The notes beneath the pieces were generated by a model that worked only from the letters and a program-made list of their open reading frames with translations, ran no database searches and was not told where the DNA came from. Made by a program: the position numbers and the translations under genes. This document shows positions 9,745 through 17,834 of a stretch of 64,000 bases of DNA, one piece after another (positions within the stretch are counted from its first letter, which is position 1; the number at the start of each line of letters is the position of its first letter). Origin of the DNA: Streptomyces termitum (GTDB taxonomy: Bacteria; Actinomycetota; Actinomycetes; Streptomycetales; Streptomycetaceae). The stretch covers positions 600,013 to 664,012 of the forward strand of contig NZ_BMUL01000001.1 in assembly GCF_014650175.1 (NCBI RefSeq), read 5' to 3'.

Positions 9745-11685
9745 GTGCGCAGCGAGGACAACGAGGGCACGGGCGGCGGGGGTTCCGGCGCGTCCGGCGC
9801 CGACGACTGGTCCGGCAGGCACCACGAGAGCGACGGGGCGGGGGCCCGCGTCCCCGACACGGTCGTGGAACGGGGCGCCGTCGTCGCCGGCCGCTACGTC
9901 CTGAGCCGCCGGATCGGCAGCGGCGGCATGGGCGTCGTCTGGGAAGCCCTCGACCTCCGGCTCAACCGGAAGGTCGCGGTCAAGGGCCTGCTCTACCGCG
10001 ACGACGCCGTGGACGCCCGCCTCCAGGCCGAACTGGTCGAACGGGCCCGCCGCGAGGCCCAGGCCACGGCGAGGATCCGGCACCAGAACGTCGTCGCCGT
10101 CCACGACGTGATCGAGGCCGACAGCCAGGTCTGGATCGTCATGGACCTCTTCGACGCGGGCTCCCTCGCGAGCCTGCTGCAGGAGCGGGAACAGCTCCCC
10201 GTCCCGCAGGTCGCCCGCATCGGCCTCCAGGTCCTGCGGGGCCTGCGCGCCGCCCACGCCGCGCAGGTCCTCCACCGGGACGTGAAACCCGCCAACATCC
10301 TCTTCAACGCCGAGGGCCAGGCGATGCTGATGGACTTCGGCATCGCGACCTTCGAGGGCGCCGACCACCTCACCGTCGCGGGCCAGGTCGTCGGCACCCC
10401 CATGTACACCGCGCCCGAACTGGCCCGCTCCACCCCCGGCGGGCAGGCCCCCGCCGCGGACCTGTGGTCGCTCGGCGTGACCCTCTACCAGGCGGTCGAG
10501 GGCCGGCCGCCCTTCCACGCCGCCACCCCGATCCAGATGGCCGTCGCCGTCTGCGAGTCCGACCCCGAGCCCATGCGGTACGCGGGCCCCCTGGCGCCCG
10601 TCATCGAGGCCCTGCTCCAGCGGGACCCGGCCCGCCGCCCGGACGCGGCCCGCGCGGAGGAGATGCTCCGCGCCGTCCTCGACACCGCCCCGGCCGTCCC
10701 GCCCGCCCCCACCCCGCCCCCCGCCCCCGCGGACCCTCCGCCGCCGGCCCCGCCCGCGCGCACCGCCCCCTGGCGCCCCCTGCTGGCCGCGGCCCTCTGC
10801 CTGACCCTCCTGGGCGGCGGAGGCTGGTACCTCTGGGACCAGTCCCGCGACAAGACCCCGACGGCCCCCGCCGCCGACGGGAAACCGACGACCCCGCCCG
10901 CGGACAAGAACCCGACGGGGCCCGGGAAGGGCCTTCCTCCGGAGATCACCTTCGGAGTGAAGGCGGACCAGCCGGGCCTCAGCGTGGACATCGGCAACGG
11001 GAGGGGAGGCTACGACGATTACGTGGGATTCGAACCCGACATCGCGCGAGCCCTGGCGAAGCGGATGGGATACAAGAAGGAGCAGGTTCACTTCAAGACC
11101 GTGACCTCGGCGAACCGTGAGGGCAAGGTCGTGACCGGCGCGGTGCATCTCGTTCTCGCCACGCACAGCATGGATGCGAAGAAGAAGACGGCCGGTGTCT
11201 CCATGATCGGCCCGTACCACAAGGTCGGCCGCGGCCTCGTGATCCGCGAGAAGCACATCAAGCTCTACCCCGACCTCGAAAGCCTCCGGGCGGAGAACAA
11301 GCAGGTGTGCACCGCCGCAGGGTCGGTGTATGTGGACATACTCGCCGAGAAGAAGGTCCGGGTGACGACGAGGACGAGCTACCAGAAATGCCTTGAGGAT
11401 CTTGAGAAGGACAACCAGATCTACGCCGTCGCCACCGACGACGTGATCCTGAAGGGTTTCCTCGCCAAGAAGGAGAACAAGGACAGGTACCTGTCCCTGG
11501 ACAATCTCGACGGCTACGAGAGGTGGGGCATCGACGTCGCCAGTGACGACGCGGTGCTCCGGGAGAAGACGTGCGAGGCGCTGAAAGCCGTCCTCGGCGG
11601 GGACGAATGGCAGAAGGCGTACGACGACAACCTGAAGGAGACGATGAAGTCGGAATGGGCGCCGCCGAAGGTGACCGCCTGCTGA
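9745..11685 (+). CDS. Ser/Thr protein kinase fused to an extracellular family-3 solute-binding domain
   Basis: 646 residues from GTG 9745 behind a G-rich ribosome site. The N-terminal Hanks kinase has GSGGMG (about residue 59), VAVKG, HRDVKPANILF (about 178), DFGIA (about 198) and the APE motif. A Pro-rich juxtamembrane linker and one membrane helix (residues ~343-362) lead to an outside region of about 240 residues that reads as a family-3 amino-acid-binding protein: FEPDIARALAKRMGY, VHLVLATHSM, CEALKAVL. This suggests sensing of an amino acid outside and phosphorylation inside. G+C falls to about 59% over 11281-11460, well below the kinase part, so the sensor may have been acquired separately. 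Confidence 0.85.
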   Translation: MRSEDNEGTGGGGSGASGADDWSGRHHESDGAGARVPDTVVERGAVVAGRYVLSRRIGSGGMGVVWEALDLRLNRKVAVKGLLYRDDAVDARLQAELVERARREAQATARIRHQNVVAVHDVIEADSQVWIVMDLFDAGSLASLLQEREQLPVPQVARIGLQVLRGLRAAHAAQVLHRDVKPANILFNAEGQAMLMDFGIATFEGADHLTVAGQVVGTPMYTAPELARSTPGGQAPAADLWSLGVTLYQAVEGRPPFHAATPIQMAVAVCESDPEPMRYAGPLAPVIEALLQRDPARRPDAARAEEMLRAVLDTAPAVPPAPTPPPAPADPPPPAPPARTAPWRPLLAAALCLTLLGGGGWYLWDQSRDKTPTAPAADGKPTTPPADKNPTGPGKGLPPEITFGVKADQPGLSVDIGNGRGGYDDYVGFEPDIARALAKRMGYKKEQVHFKTVTSANREGKVVTGAVHLVLATHSMDAKKKTAGVSMIGPYHKVGRGLVIREKHIKLYPDLESLRAENKQVCTAAGSVYVDILAEKKVRVTTRTSYQKCLEDLEKDNQIYAVATDDVILKGFLAKKENKDRYLSLDNLDGYERWGIDVASDDAVLREKTCEALKAVLGGDEWQKAYDDNLKETMKSEWAPPKVTAC

Positions 11686-11706
11686 ATTCCCGGCGCGGCC
11701 GCCGCG

Positions 11707-11964
11707 TCAGCGCTCCCGCCGGGCCGCCCGGACGCCCCGCAGGCCGATGAGGCCGATCGCGTTTCCGAGGAGGAAGGACGTGACGGCCAGGGCGAGGTGG
11801 ACCCAGAAGTAGGCGGTCGGGTCCCCCGCGTCGTCGAAGGCGAGCCCGCTGCCGTCCTTCCAGAGGTTCTTCGCGAAGGTGATCCAGATCACCCACGACC
11901 AGATGCCGAAGGCGAGCAGGAACCAGGAGACGGGGCGGCTGAGTTTCACGGGGAGGTCCTTCAC
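11707..11964 (-). CDS. Small membrane protein, SCO4848-like
   Basis: 85 residues with two membrane helices (residues ~13-31 and ~52-74) and a conserved-looking WFLLAFGIWSWVIWITFAKNLWKD. From memory it matches the actinobacterial SCO4848 family, which in Streptomyces lies next to a D-Ala-D-Ala carboxypeptidase as here, although the kinase gene intervenes. No biochemical function is known. It ends 22 bases past the convergent kinase gene. Confidence 0.6.
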   Translation of the reverse strand: MKDLPVKLSRPVSWFLLAFGIWSWVIWITFAKNLWKDGSGLAFDDAGDPTAYFWVHLALAVTSFLLGNAIGLIGLRGVRAARRER

Positions 11965-12053
11965 GGCGGTCGGTCGGGTCCTGCCAGTATCGGACCGCCT
12001 CCGCCCCGCTCCGTACGGGGGCCTCCCCGCACATGAAAAGAGAGGTACCGGGC

Positions 12054-13337
12054 GTGCTCGCCTTCCTGCCCTTCCTGGTCGTGGCCCTCGCGCTGCTCGG
12101 CGCGGTCCACTGGTACGTGTGGCGCCGCCTGGTGCGGGACGTCACCGTGTCCGGCGGCCCGGCCCGGCGCCTCGGCACCACCGTGGTGATCGCGCTGCCG
12201 CTGCTCTCCGTCCTCGCCCTCGTCGGCGGGCGGGCCGGGCTGCCCTTCGTCGCGCAGCAGGCCGTGGCCTGGCCCGGCTTCCTGTGGCTGGCGACGCTCC
12301 TGTACCTGGTGCTCGCGCTGTTGGTGGGGGAGGCCGTGCGGCCGCCGCTGCGGGCCTGGCTGGCCCGCCGGGACGCCGCCGCCTCCGCCCCGGCGGCGGT
12401 GACCGTCATGGAGGCCCCGGCCCCCGCCCCCGTACCCGTACCGGAGAAGACGGAGAAGACGGAGGAGCCCGCGCCGGAGCCGGAGGCCGCGCCCGCGCCC
12501 GCCGCGGCCGTCTCGCGGCGGCTGTTCGTGTCGCGGGCCGTCGGCGGCGCGGCCGTCGCCGTCGCCGCCGGGACCGTCGCCACCGGCGCGTACGGGGTGC
12601 TGCGCGGGCCGAAGGTGAAGCGGGTCACCGTGCCGCTGGCCAAGCTGCCCCGGGCCGCCCACGGCTACCGGATCGCGGTCGTCTCCGACATCCACCTCGG
12701 GCCGACCCTCGGCCGCGCGCACGCGCAGCGCATCGTGGACACGATCAACTCCACCCAGCCCGACCTGATCGCGGTGGTCGGCGACCTCGTCGACGGCACC
12801 GTCGAGGACCTCGGTCCGGCCGCCGAGCCGCTCGCCGGGCTCCGGGCCCGGCACGGCTCCTTCTTCGTGACCGGCAACCACGAGTACATCTCCGGCGCCG
12901 AGCCGTGGGTCGAGCACGTCCGCGAGCTGGGCCTGCGCCCGCTGCGCAACGAGCGCCTGGAGATCGCCGCCGGGTTCGACCTGGCCGGCGTGGACGACGT
13001 GGCGGGGGAGCGGGAGGGCAGGGGCCCCGACTTCGTCCGCGCGCTCGGCGACCGCGACCGGTCCCGCGCCGCCGTCCTCCTCGCGCACCAGCCGGTCGTC
13101 ATCGACGACGCCGTCCGCCACGGCGTGGACCTCCAGCTCTCCGGCCACACCCACGGCGGCCAGCTCTGGCCGGGCAACCTCATCGCGGAGCTCGCCAATC
13201 CGACGGTCGCGGGACTGGAGCGGTACGGCGACACCCAGCTGTACGTCTCCCGGGGCGCGGGCGCCTGGGGACCCCCGGTCCGGGTCGGCGCGCCCTCCGA
13301 CATCACGATCGTCCAACTCGCCTCGAAACAGGCGTAA
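12054..13337 (+). CDS. Membrane-anchored calcineurin-like metallophosphoesterase
   Basis: 427 residues from GTG 12054, which follows AGAGAGG by eight bases; an in-frame ATG at 12033 would start before that site. Three or four N-terminal membrane segments (residues 1-~105), a Glu/Pro/Ala linker, then SRRLFVSRAVGG followed by a hydrophobic stretch (about 155-185), which looks like a second, twin-arginine-type export signal. The phosphoesterase domain has SDIHLG, GDLVDG, GNHEY, LAHQP and GHTHGG, the complete set of metal ligands. YkuE-like relatives act outside the membrane on lipid A or other lipid substrates; the substrate here is unknown. Confidence 0.8.
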   Translation: MLAFLPFLVVALALLGAVHWYVWRRLVRDVTVSGGPARRLGTTVVIALPLLSVLALVGGRAGLPFVAQQAVAWPGFLWLATLLYLVLALLVGEAVRPPLRAWLARRDAAASAPAAVTVMEAPAPAPVPVPEKTEKTEEPAPEPEAAPAPAAAVSRRLFVSRAVGGAAVAVAAGTVATGAYGVLRGPKVKRVTVPLAKLPRAAHGYRIAVVSDIHLGPTLGRAHAQRIVDTINSTQPDLIAVVGDLVDGTVEDLGPAAEPLAGLRARHGSFFVTGNHEYISGAEPWVEHVRELGLRPLRNERLEIAAGFDLAGVDDVAGEREGRGPDFVRALGDRDRSRAAVLLAHQPVVIDDAVRHGVDLQLSGHTHGGQLWPGNLIAELANPTVAGLERYGDTQLYVSRGAGAWGPPVRVGAPSDITIVQLASKQA

Positions 13338-13532
13338 ATCGGAGATTGTCACTCACCGCGCCGGGGTCGATACGCGCCGCTCATCGACTTAAATTCGCAT
13401 TTCACGGACATATACATGCGGTGTGAAGATTTCCTCTTCCCCATGTGAAACCCGTGTGATTGGCTGACGCCACAGCGGCGGTCCGGGGGGCGCCGTGTCA
13501 GGGGTACTTGCACGAAAAAAGGAAGCACGGCA

Positions 13533-15086
13533 ATGCGGTCGACGGTCCGACTCCGGATCCTCATCACTTGTGGAGTACTGGTGGCCGCGGGGGTGGGGGG
13601 CTGGCAACTCCTTCCCTCCGACGAGGGCCGTACCGACGCGATCCCGGTGGGCACGACCGACGTGGTCAGCTCGCTGGACCCGGCCGGCGCGTACGACGCG
13701 GGCTCCTGGGCGATCTACAGCAACATCTACCAGTCGCTGATGAGCTTCAAGCCGGGCTTCACCACGCCGACCCCGGACGCCGCCGAGGAGTGCAAGTTCG
13801 TGAGCGACCAGCTCACGACGTACCGCTGCACCCTCCGCGGCGACCTGGTCTTCTCCAACGGGCGCAAGATCACGGCCGAGGACGTCAAGTACTCCTTCGA
13901 CCGCATCCTGAAGATCAAGGCCGAGGTCGGTCCCGCGCCGCTCTTCCCGACGCTGAAGAGCGTCACGGCGGACGGCCTCACCGTCACCTTCAACCTCTCC
14001 GGCCGCGACGCGACCTTCCCGCTCAAGCTGGCCACCGGCGCCGGTTCGATCGTGGACCGCGAGCGCTACCCGTCCGACAAGCTGCGCACGGACAACGGTG
14101 TCGACGCCTCCGGGCCGTACCTCCTCAAGGAGTACAAGCCCGGCGAGTCCGCCCGCCTGGAGCCGAACCCGAACTACCACGGTGCCCTCACCAAGGTCGG
14201 CGGCCCGGTCCTGATCAAGTACTACAAGCAGTCGGACGACCTGGCCGAGGCGTGGAAGTCCGGCCAGGTCCAGGTCGCCCACCGCGACCTCCCGCCGGCC
14301 TTCGTCCAGGGCATGACCGCCGACGGCAGCGTCCGCCTGACCGAGGCCGAGAGCGCCGAGGTCCGCAACATCAACTTCAACACCCGCTCCGGCTCGGTGA
14401 TGTCGGACGCCGCCGTCCGGCGCGCGGTCGCCGCCGTCCTCGACCGCCCCGAGATCACCACCAACATCTACAAGGGCACCGTCGAGCCGCTGTACTCCCT
14501 GATCCCGCAGGGCTTCCTCGGGCACAGCACCTCGTTCTACGACCGCTACCCGGCGCCCGACGCCGCGAAGGCCAAGAAGATCCTGAAGGACGCCGACGTC
14601 GAGACGCCGGTCGCCTTCACCTTCGGCTACCGCCAGGGCCCCACGTACAAGGCGGAGACCGAGGAGATCAAGAAGCAGCTGGAGAAGACCGGCCTCTTCA
14701 AGGTCAACCTGGTCGAGGCCGACTGGCCGAGCCTCCAGAAGGGCTACACCAGCGGCGCCTACGACGTCTACACCGTCGGCTGGGTCCCCGACTTCCCGGA
14801 CTCGGACAACTTCACGGGCCCGCTCGTCGGCACCGGGAACAGCCTCGCCAACAACTACTCCAGCAAGGTCGTCGACCGGCTCATCACGGAGACCCAGCAG
14901 TACAGCGAGCGGGCCCGCGCGGTCCGCGACTTCAAGGCCATCCAGGAGGAGATCGCGAAGGACGTGCCGCTCCTCCCGCTCTGGCAGAAGAAGGACTACG
15001 TGCTGTCCACCGAGTCCGTCGGCGGCTCGCAGTACCTCTCCGACGGCACCGGCGTCTGGCGCCTGTGGGAACTGAACTGGATCTAG
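13533..15086 (+). CDS. Family-5 (peptide/nickel-type) solute-binding protein without transporter neighbours
   Basis: 517 residues from ATG 13533 behind AAAAAGGAAG. Family-5 features: SSLDPAGAYDAGSWAIYSNIYQSL, LRGDLVFSNGRKITAEDVKYSFDRIL, GPYLLKEYKPGE and a C-terminal DVYTVGWVPDFPDSDNF. These proteins deliver oligopeptides or related ligands to ABC permeases. None is encoded nearby, and the N-terminus looks like an uncleaved anchor rather than a clean lipobox. It may share a permease elsewhere. A very strong bidirectional terminator follows. Confidence 0.82.
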   Translation: MRSTVRLRILITCGVLVAAGVGGWQLLPSDEGRTDAIPVGTTDVVSSLDPAGAYDAGSWAIYSNIYQSLMSFKPGFTTPTPDAAEECKFVSDQLTTYRCTLRGDLVFSNGRKITAEDVKYSFDRILKIKAEVGPAPLFPTLKSVTADGLTVTFNLSGRDATFPLKLATGAGSIVDRERYPSDKLRTDNGVDASGPYLLKEYKPGESARLEPNPNYHGALTKVGGPVLIKYYKQSDDLAEAWKSGQVQVAHRDLPPAFVQGMTADGSVRLTEAESAEVRNINFNTRSGSVMSDAAVRRAVAAVLDRPEITTNIYKGTVEPLYSLIPQGFLGHSTSFYDRYPAPDAAKAKKILKDADVETPVAFTFGYRQGPTYKAETEEIKKQLEKTGLFKVNLVEADWPSLQKGYTSGAYDVYTVGWVPDFPDSDNFTGPLVGTGNSLANNYSSKVVDRLITETQQYSERARAVRDFKAIQEEIAKDVPLLPLWQKKDYVLSTESVGGSQYLSDGTGVWRLWELNWI

Positions 15087-15099
15087 GTCCGGACACGGA

Positions 15100-15146
15100 A
15101 AGGGCCCTGCCCGGCCCCCTCTCGAAGGGGGCCGGGCAGGGCCCTT
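15100..15146. terminator. Strong bidirectional terminator
   Basis: A perfect 21-bp inverted repeat (15100-15120 with 15126-15146) around CTCGA separates the convergent binding-protein and TetR genes, 13 bases after one stop and 6 bases beyond the other. Confidence 0.9.
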
Positions 15147-15152
15147 CCGCCG

Positions 15153-15941
15153 TCAGTCCTTCTTCGCGCCGCTCCGCCGGGGGCGGCCCGAGGCGGCCAT
15201 CCCCGCCGCCGTCGGCATGAAGTCCGACAGGAGCTCGTGGGTCTCCTTCACCAGCGGGCGCAGGATCCGGAACCGCGACAGCGAGATCGCCCGCGCGGTC
15301 ACCGGCGACAGCCGCTCCACCAGCCGCCGGCTGTTCTCGGCGCCCTCGGAGCGGTCGTACACCCAGAACAGCACCAGGCCCATCTGCTGGAGCCACAGCA
15401 GGCGCGGCAGCGCCTCCGACAGCTCCGGGTCGATCTTCACCGAGGCCCCGGAGATCACCCGCCGGTGCACCTCGATCGCCGCCTCGCGCGGCCCCTCGGA
15501 CTCCGGGGAGAACGGCGAGAGCGGGCTGTCCGGGTCGGCGGCGTTCTTGAAGAACTGGGCCGCGAACTCGTGGTACGGCTCCGCGATGTCCAGCCAGGCG
15601 AGCAGCACCCCCCGGATGCGGTCCACCAGCTCCTTCTCGCCGCCCTCCAGGACCGGTTCCACCGCGGCCTGGTGCTCCTCCGCGATCCGGTCGTAGAAGC
15701 CCTGGACCAGGTGCTCCTTGGACGCGAAGTAGTAGTACGCGTTCCCGACCGAGACCCCGGCCTCCTGGGCGATGGCCCGCATCGTGGTCTTGTCGTACCC
15801 CCGCTCGCGGAAGAGCCGGAGGGCGGTCTCCAGGATGAGCGTCCGCGTCTGCGCGCTCTTGGGGGCCTTCCTGCCGTCGGGCTTCCCGTCCGGCTCCCCG
15901 TCCCGCTTCTCTTCCTGCTTCTCTTCCTGAGCGTCCTTCAC
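15153..15941 (-). CDS. TetR-family regulator
   Basis: 262 residues. A Lys/Glu-rich leader of about 30 residues precedes a TetR DNA-binding domain: ALRLFRERGYDKTTMRAIAQ, then EAGVSVGNAYYYFASKEHLV. The C-terminal ligand domain is long and unrecognised. It is the last gene of a three-gene operon, ten bases after the DCC gene. Two identical-core palindromes stand before the first gene of that operon, so autorepression is the simple prediction. Confidence 0.85.
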   Translation of the reverse strand: MKDAQEEKQEEKRDGEPDGKPDGRKAPKSAQTRTLILETALRLFRERGYDKTTMRAIAQEAGVSVGNAYYYFASKEHLVQGFYDRIAEEHQAAVEPVLEGGEKELVDRIRGVLLAWLDIAEPYHEFAAQFFKNAADPDSPLSPFSPESEGPREAAIEVHRRVISGASVKIDPELSEALPRLLWLQQMGLVLFWVYDRSEGAENSRRLVERLSPVTARAISLSRFRILRPLVKETHELLSDFMPTAAGMAASGRPRRSGAKKD

Positions 15942-15951
15942 GGGACCGAGC

Positions 15952-16461
15952 CTATCCGGGCGGACCCGGCACCTCGCAGTGCCCGTCCGCGCAGCCGTCC
16001 GCCTTGAGGGCCTCGCGCCACCGGGCGGCGGCGAGGACGGCCGCGCGGGCGACGAGCTGACCGGCGGGGGTGGCGAGCCGGTGGGCCTGGTGCCGGTGCG
16101 CGGCCAGCGCCCACAGGCAGACCGTCCAGGCGGCGGCGCCCCGGTAGACCTGCCCCCGGTCCCCGACCACGGTGATCTCCCGCAGGGTGGCGCCGTGGTC
16201 GAGGGCGGGGAGGAGCCGGCGGGCCCGCTGGGAGCCGGCCGGGACGAGGTCGAGCGGGACGAGCTGCCGCTGCCGCAGCAGCCAGTGCCGCAGGTGCACG
16301 CAGAGCGGGCAGTCGGCGTCGTACAGGACGGTGAGCCGCCCGACGGGGGTGCCCCGGCGCGTGACGCCCTCCGGGGCGGTGGCGGTCTCCGGACCGGCGG
16401 TGCCGTACGGGCCGGCGGTGCCGCTCGGGGCGGTGGCGGGGTCCGGGTCCATGCCGGTCAC
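15952..16461 (-). CDS. Thiol-disulfide oxidoreductase DCC-family protein (DUF393)
   Basis: 169 residues. After a Pro/Ala/Gly-rich N-terminal ~40 residues comes LTVLYDADCPLC, the DxxCPxC signature (Cys51, Cys54) of DCC proteins, with VPLDLVPAGS and the later hydrophobic AAAWTVCLWAL typical of the family. These are thioredoxin-fold-like proteins of uncertain role. It is co-transcribed with a membrane protein (upstream) and a TetR regulator (downstream). Confidence 0.75.
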   Translation of the reverse strand: MTGMDPDPATAPSGTAGPYGTAGPETATAPEGVTRRGTPVGRLTVLYDADCPLCVHLRHWLLRQRQLVPLDLVPAGSQRARRLLPALDHGATLREITVVGDRGQVYRGAAAWTVCLWALAAHRHQAHRLATPAGQLVARAAVLAAARWREALKADGCADGHCEVPGPPG

Positions 16462-16467
16462 GGCCCG

Positions 16468-16911
16468 TCAGACCTGGGGGCCGGCCGGGGCCGGCGGGGC
16501 CCAGGGGCCGTTCTTCGGGGGCGCGGTCCAGCCCTGCGGGGCGACCGGCGGGACCTGCTCGCGCTCCATGGCGCCCCGGCGGCGGATCTTGTTGAGGACG
16601 TAGACGTTCCCGAGGTGCATCACGCCGAGGACGAGGAGGACCACGCCGAGCTTGACCGAGAGGGCCTCGAAGAGCTCCCGGGCGTCGCGGACGGCCGAGT
16701 CCCGGCTCAGGTAGAGCGCGACGAAGCCGAAGTTGACGAGGTAGAAGCCGACCACGAGCAGGTGGTTGACGGCGTCCGCCAGCTTCTCGTTCCCGTGCAG
16801 CACGTCGGCGAGGAAGATCCTGCCGTTGCGGCTGAGGGTGCGGGCGACCCAGACGGTCAGGCCCACGGCGATCAGCAGGTAGACGATGTACGCGACGACA
16901 GTGAGGTCCAT
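16468..16911 (-). CDS. Integral membrane protein, first gene of TetR operon
   Basis: 147 residues from ATG 16911, preceded by GGAG at eight bases; an in-frame TTG at 16938 lies inside the operator palindrome and is less likely. Three membrane helices (residues ~5-25, ~45-68, ~88-110) and a Pro-rich cytoplasmic tail (PPVAPQGWTAPPKNGPWAPP). I do not recognise a family function. It overlaps nothing; the DCC gene starts six bases after its stop. Confidence 0.6.
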   Translation of the reverse strand: MDLTVVAYIVYLLIAVGLTVWVARTLSRNGRIFLADVLHGNEKLADAVNHLLVVGFYLVNFGFVALYLSRDSAVRDARELFEALSVKLGVVLLVLGVMHLGNVYVLNKIRRRGAMEREQVPPVAPQGWTAPPKNGPWAPPAPAGPQV

Positions 16912-16924
16912 GCCCCACGCTCCC

Positions 16925-16938
16925 TTGAACGCGTTCAA
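16925..16938. promoter_or_regulatory. Palindromic operator 1 (candidate TetR site)
   Basis: TTGAACGCGTTCAA is a perfect 14-bp palindrome 14 bases before the membrane-protein start codon. Confidence 0.6.
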
Positions 16939-16968
16939 ATGCTGGCAGGCATGACTGTAGACCCCTTC

Positions 16969-16982
16969 TTGAACGTGTTCAA
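16969..16982. promoter_or_regulatory. Palindromic operator 2 (candidate TetR site)
   Basis: TTGAACGTGTTCAA differs from operator 1 at one base and is centred 44 bp away, about four helical turns, in the gap between the divergent operon and hydrolase genes. Confidence 0.6.
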
Positions 16983-17036
16983 CCCGGGGGGAGAAAGCTG
17001 TGGCCGAGGAGGTCAGGGGCGTCTAGAGTCACGCGG

Positions 17037-17834
17037 ATGACGCTCTCTCACGACACGGCCGGCACCGGCCCCCGCACCGTCGTCCTGCTGCACTCCGGGG
17101 TCTGCGACCGCCGGATGTGGGACGGGCAGTTCCAGGCCCTCGCCGACGCCGGCCACCACGTCGTCCGCTGCGACCTCCGCGGCTTCGGCGACAGCCCCGT
17201 CGACGCCCCGCACCTCCACGCCGACGACGTCCGCGACCTCCTCGACCACCTCGGCGTCGAGCGCGCCGTCCTCGTCGGCTCCTCCTTCGGCGGCGAGGTC
17301 GCCCTGGAGCACGCCGTCCGCCACCCCGACCGGACCGAGGCCCTCGTCCTGCTCTGCGCCGCCGCCCCCGTCGAGCACGAGGCCGGACCCGAACTCCGCG
17401 CCTTCTGCGAGCGGGAGGACGCCCTCGTCGAGGCCGGCGACCTCGACGCCGCCAGCGCCCTCAACGCCGCGCTCTGGCTCGGCCCCGACGCCGACGACGA
17501 CACCCGCGCCCTCGTCCACGCCATGCAGCGCCGCGCCTTCGAACTCCAGCTCGCCGCCCCGGAGGAGTTCGAACCCCAGCCCTCGGGCGTCACCGAGCGG
17601 GACCTGGCGGCGATCACCGCCCCCGCCCTCGTCGTCACCGGCGCCCACGACCTCCCCGACTTCCGCGCCATCGGCGAGAAGACCGCCGCCCTCCTCCCCG
17701 CCGCCCGCCGCCTCACCCTCGACTGGGCCGGTCACCTGCCCGCGCTGGAGCGCCCCGAGGAGACCCTGCGCCTCCTCACCGACCACCTCGCCGCACTCGC
17801 CGGGGTCACCGCCCCCGCCGCAGCTGGGCGGTGA
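17037..17834 (+). CDS. Alpha/beta-hydrolase
   Basis: 265 residues from ATG 17037. Hydrolase landmarks: HSGVCDRRMWDGQ (oxyanion region), GSSFGGEVALE with the nucleophilic Ser, GAHDLPDF with the acid, and WAGHLPALERPEE with the catalytic His. It resembles the 3-oxoadipate enol-lactonase and haloalkane dehalogenase branch, but the substrate is not deducible. It is divergent from the TetR operon and shares the gap holding both operators, so it may also be a target of that regulator. Its last 29 bases overlap the convergent DUF4132 gene. Confidence 0.75.
   Translation: MTLSHDTAGTGPRTVVLLHSGVCDRRMWDGQFQALADAGHHVVRCDLRGFGDSPVDAPHLHADDVRDLLDHLGVERAVLVGSSFGGEVALEHAVRHPDRTEALVLLCAAAPVEHEAGPELRAFCEREDALVEAGDLDAASALNAALWLGPDADDDTRALVHAMQRRAFELQLAAPEEFEPQPSGVTERDLAAITAPALVVTGAHDLPDFRAIGEKTAALLPAARRLTLDWAGHLPALERPEETLRLLTDHLAALAGVTAPAAAGR

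Noticed and set aside
8194..11256. Very long open frame on the minus strand continuing upstream of the carboxypeptidase and through the kinase gene
   Set aside because: Only the part below 9549 encodes a recognisable protein; the rest is the mirror of the kinase gene and is compositional, as expected at this GC content.
15087..15098. CTAGGTCCGGACACGG resembles an end of the palindromic element at 505-673
   Set aside because: Only about ten bases are shared, there is no partner inverted repeat or CTAG duplication, and the terminator follows directly.
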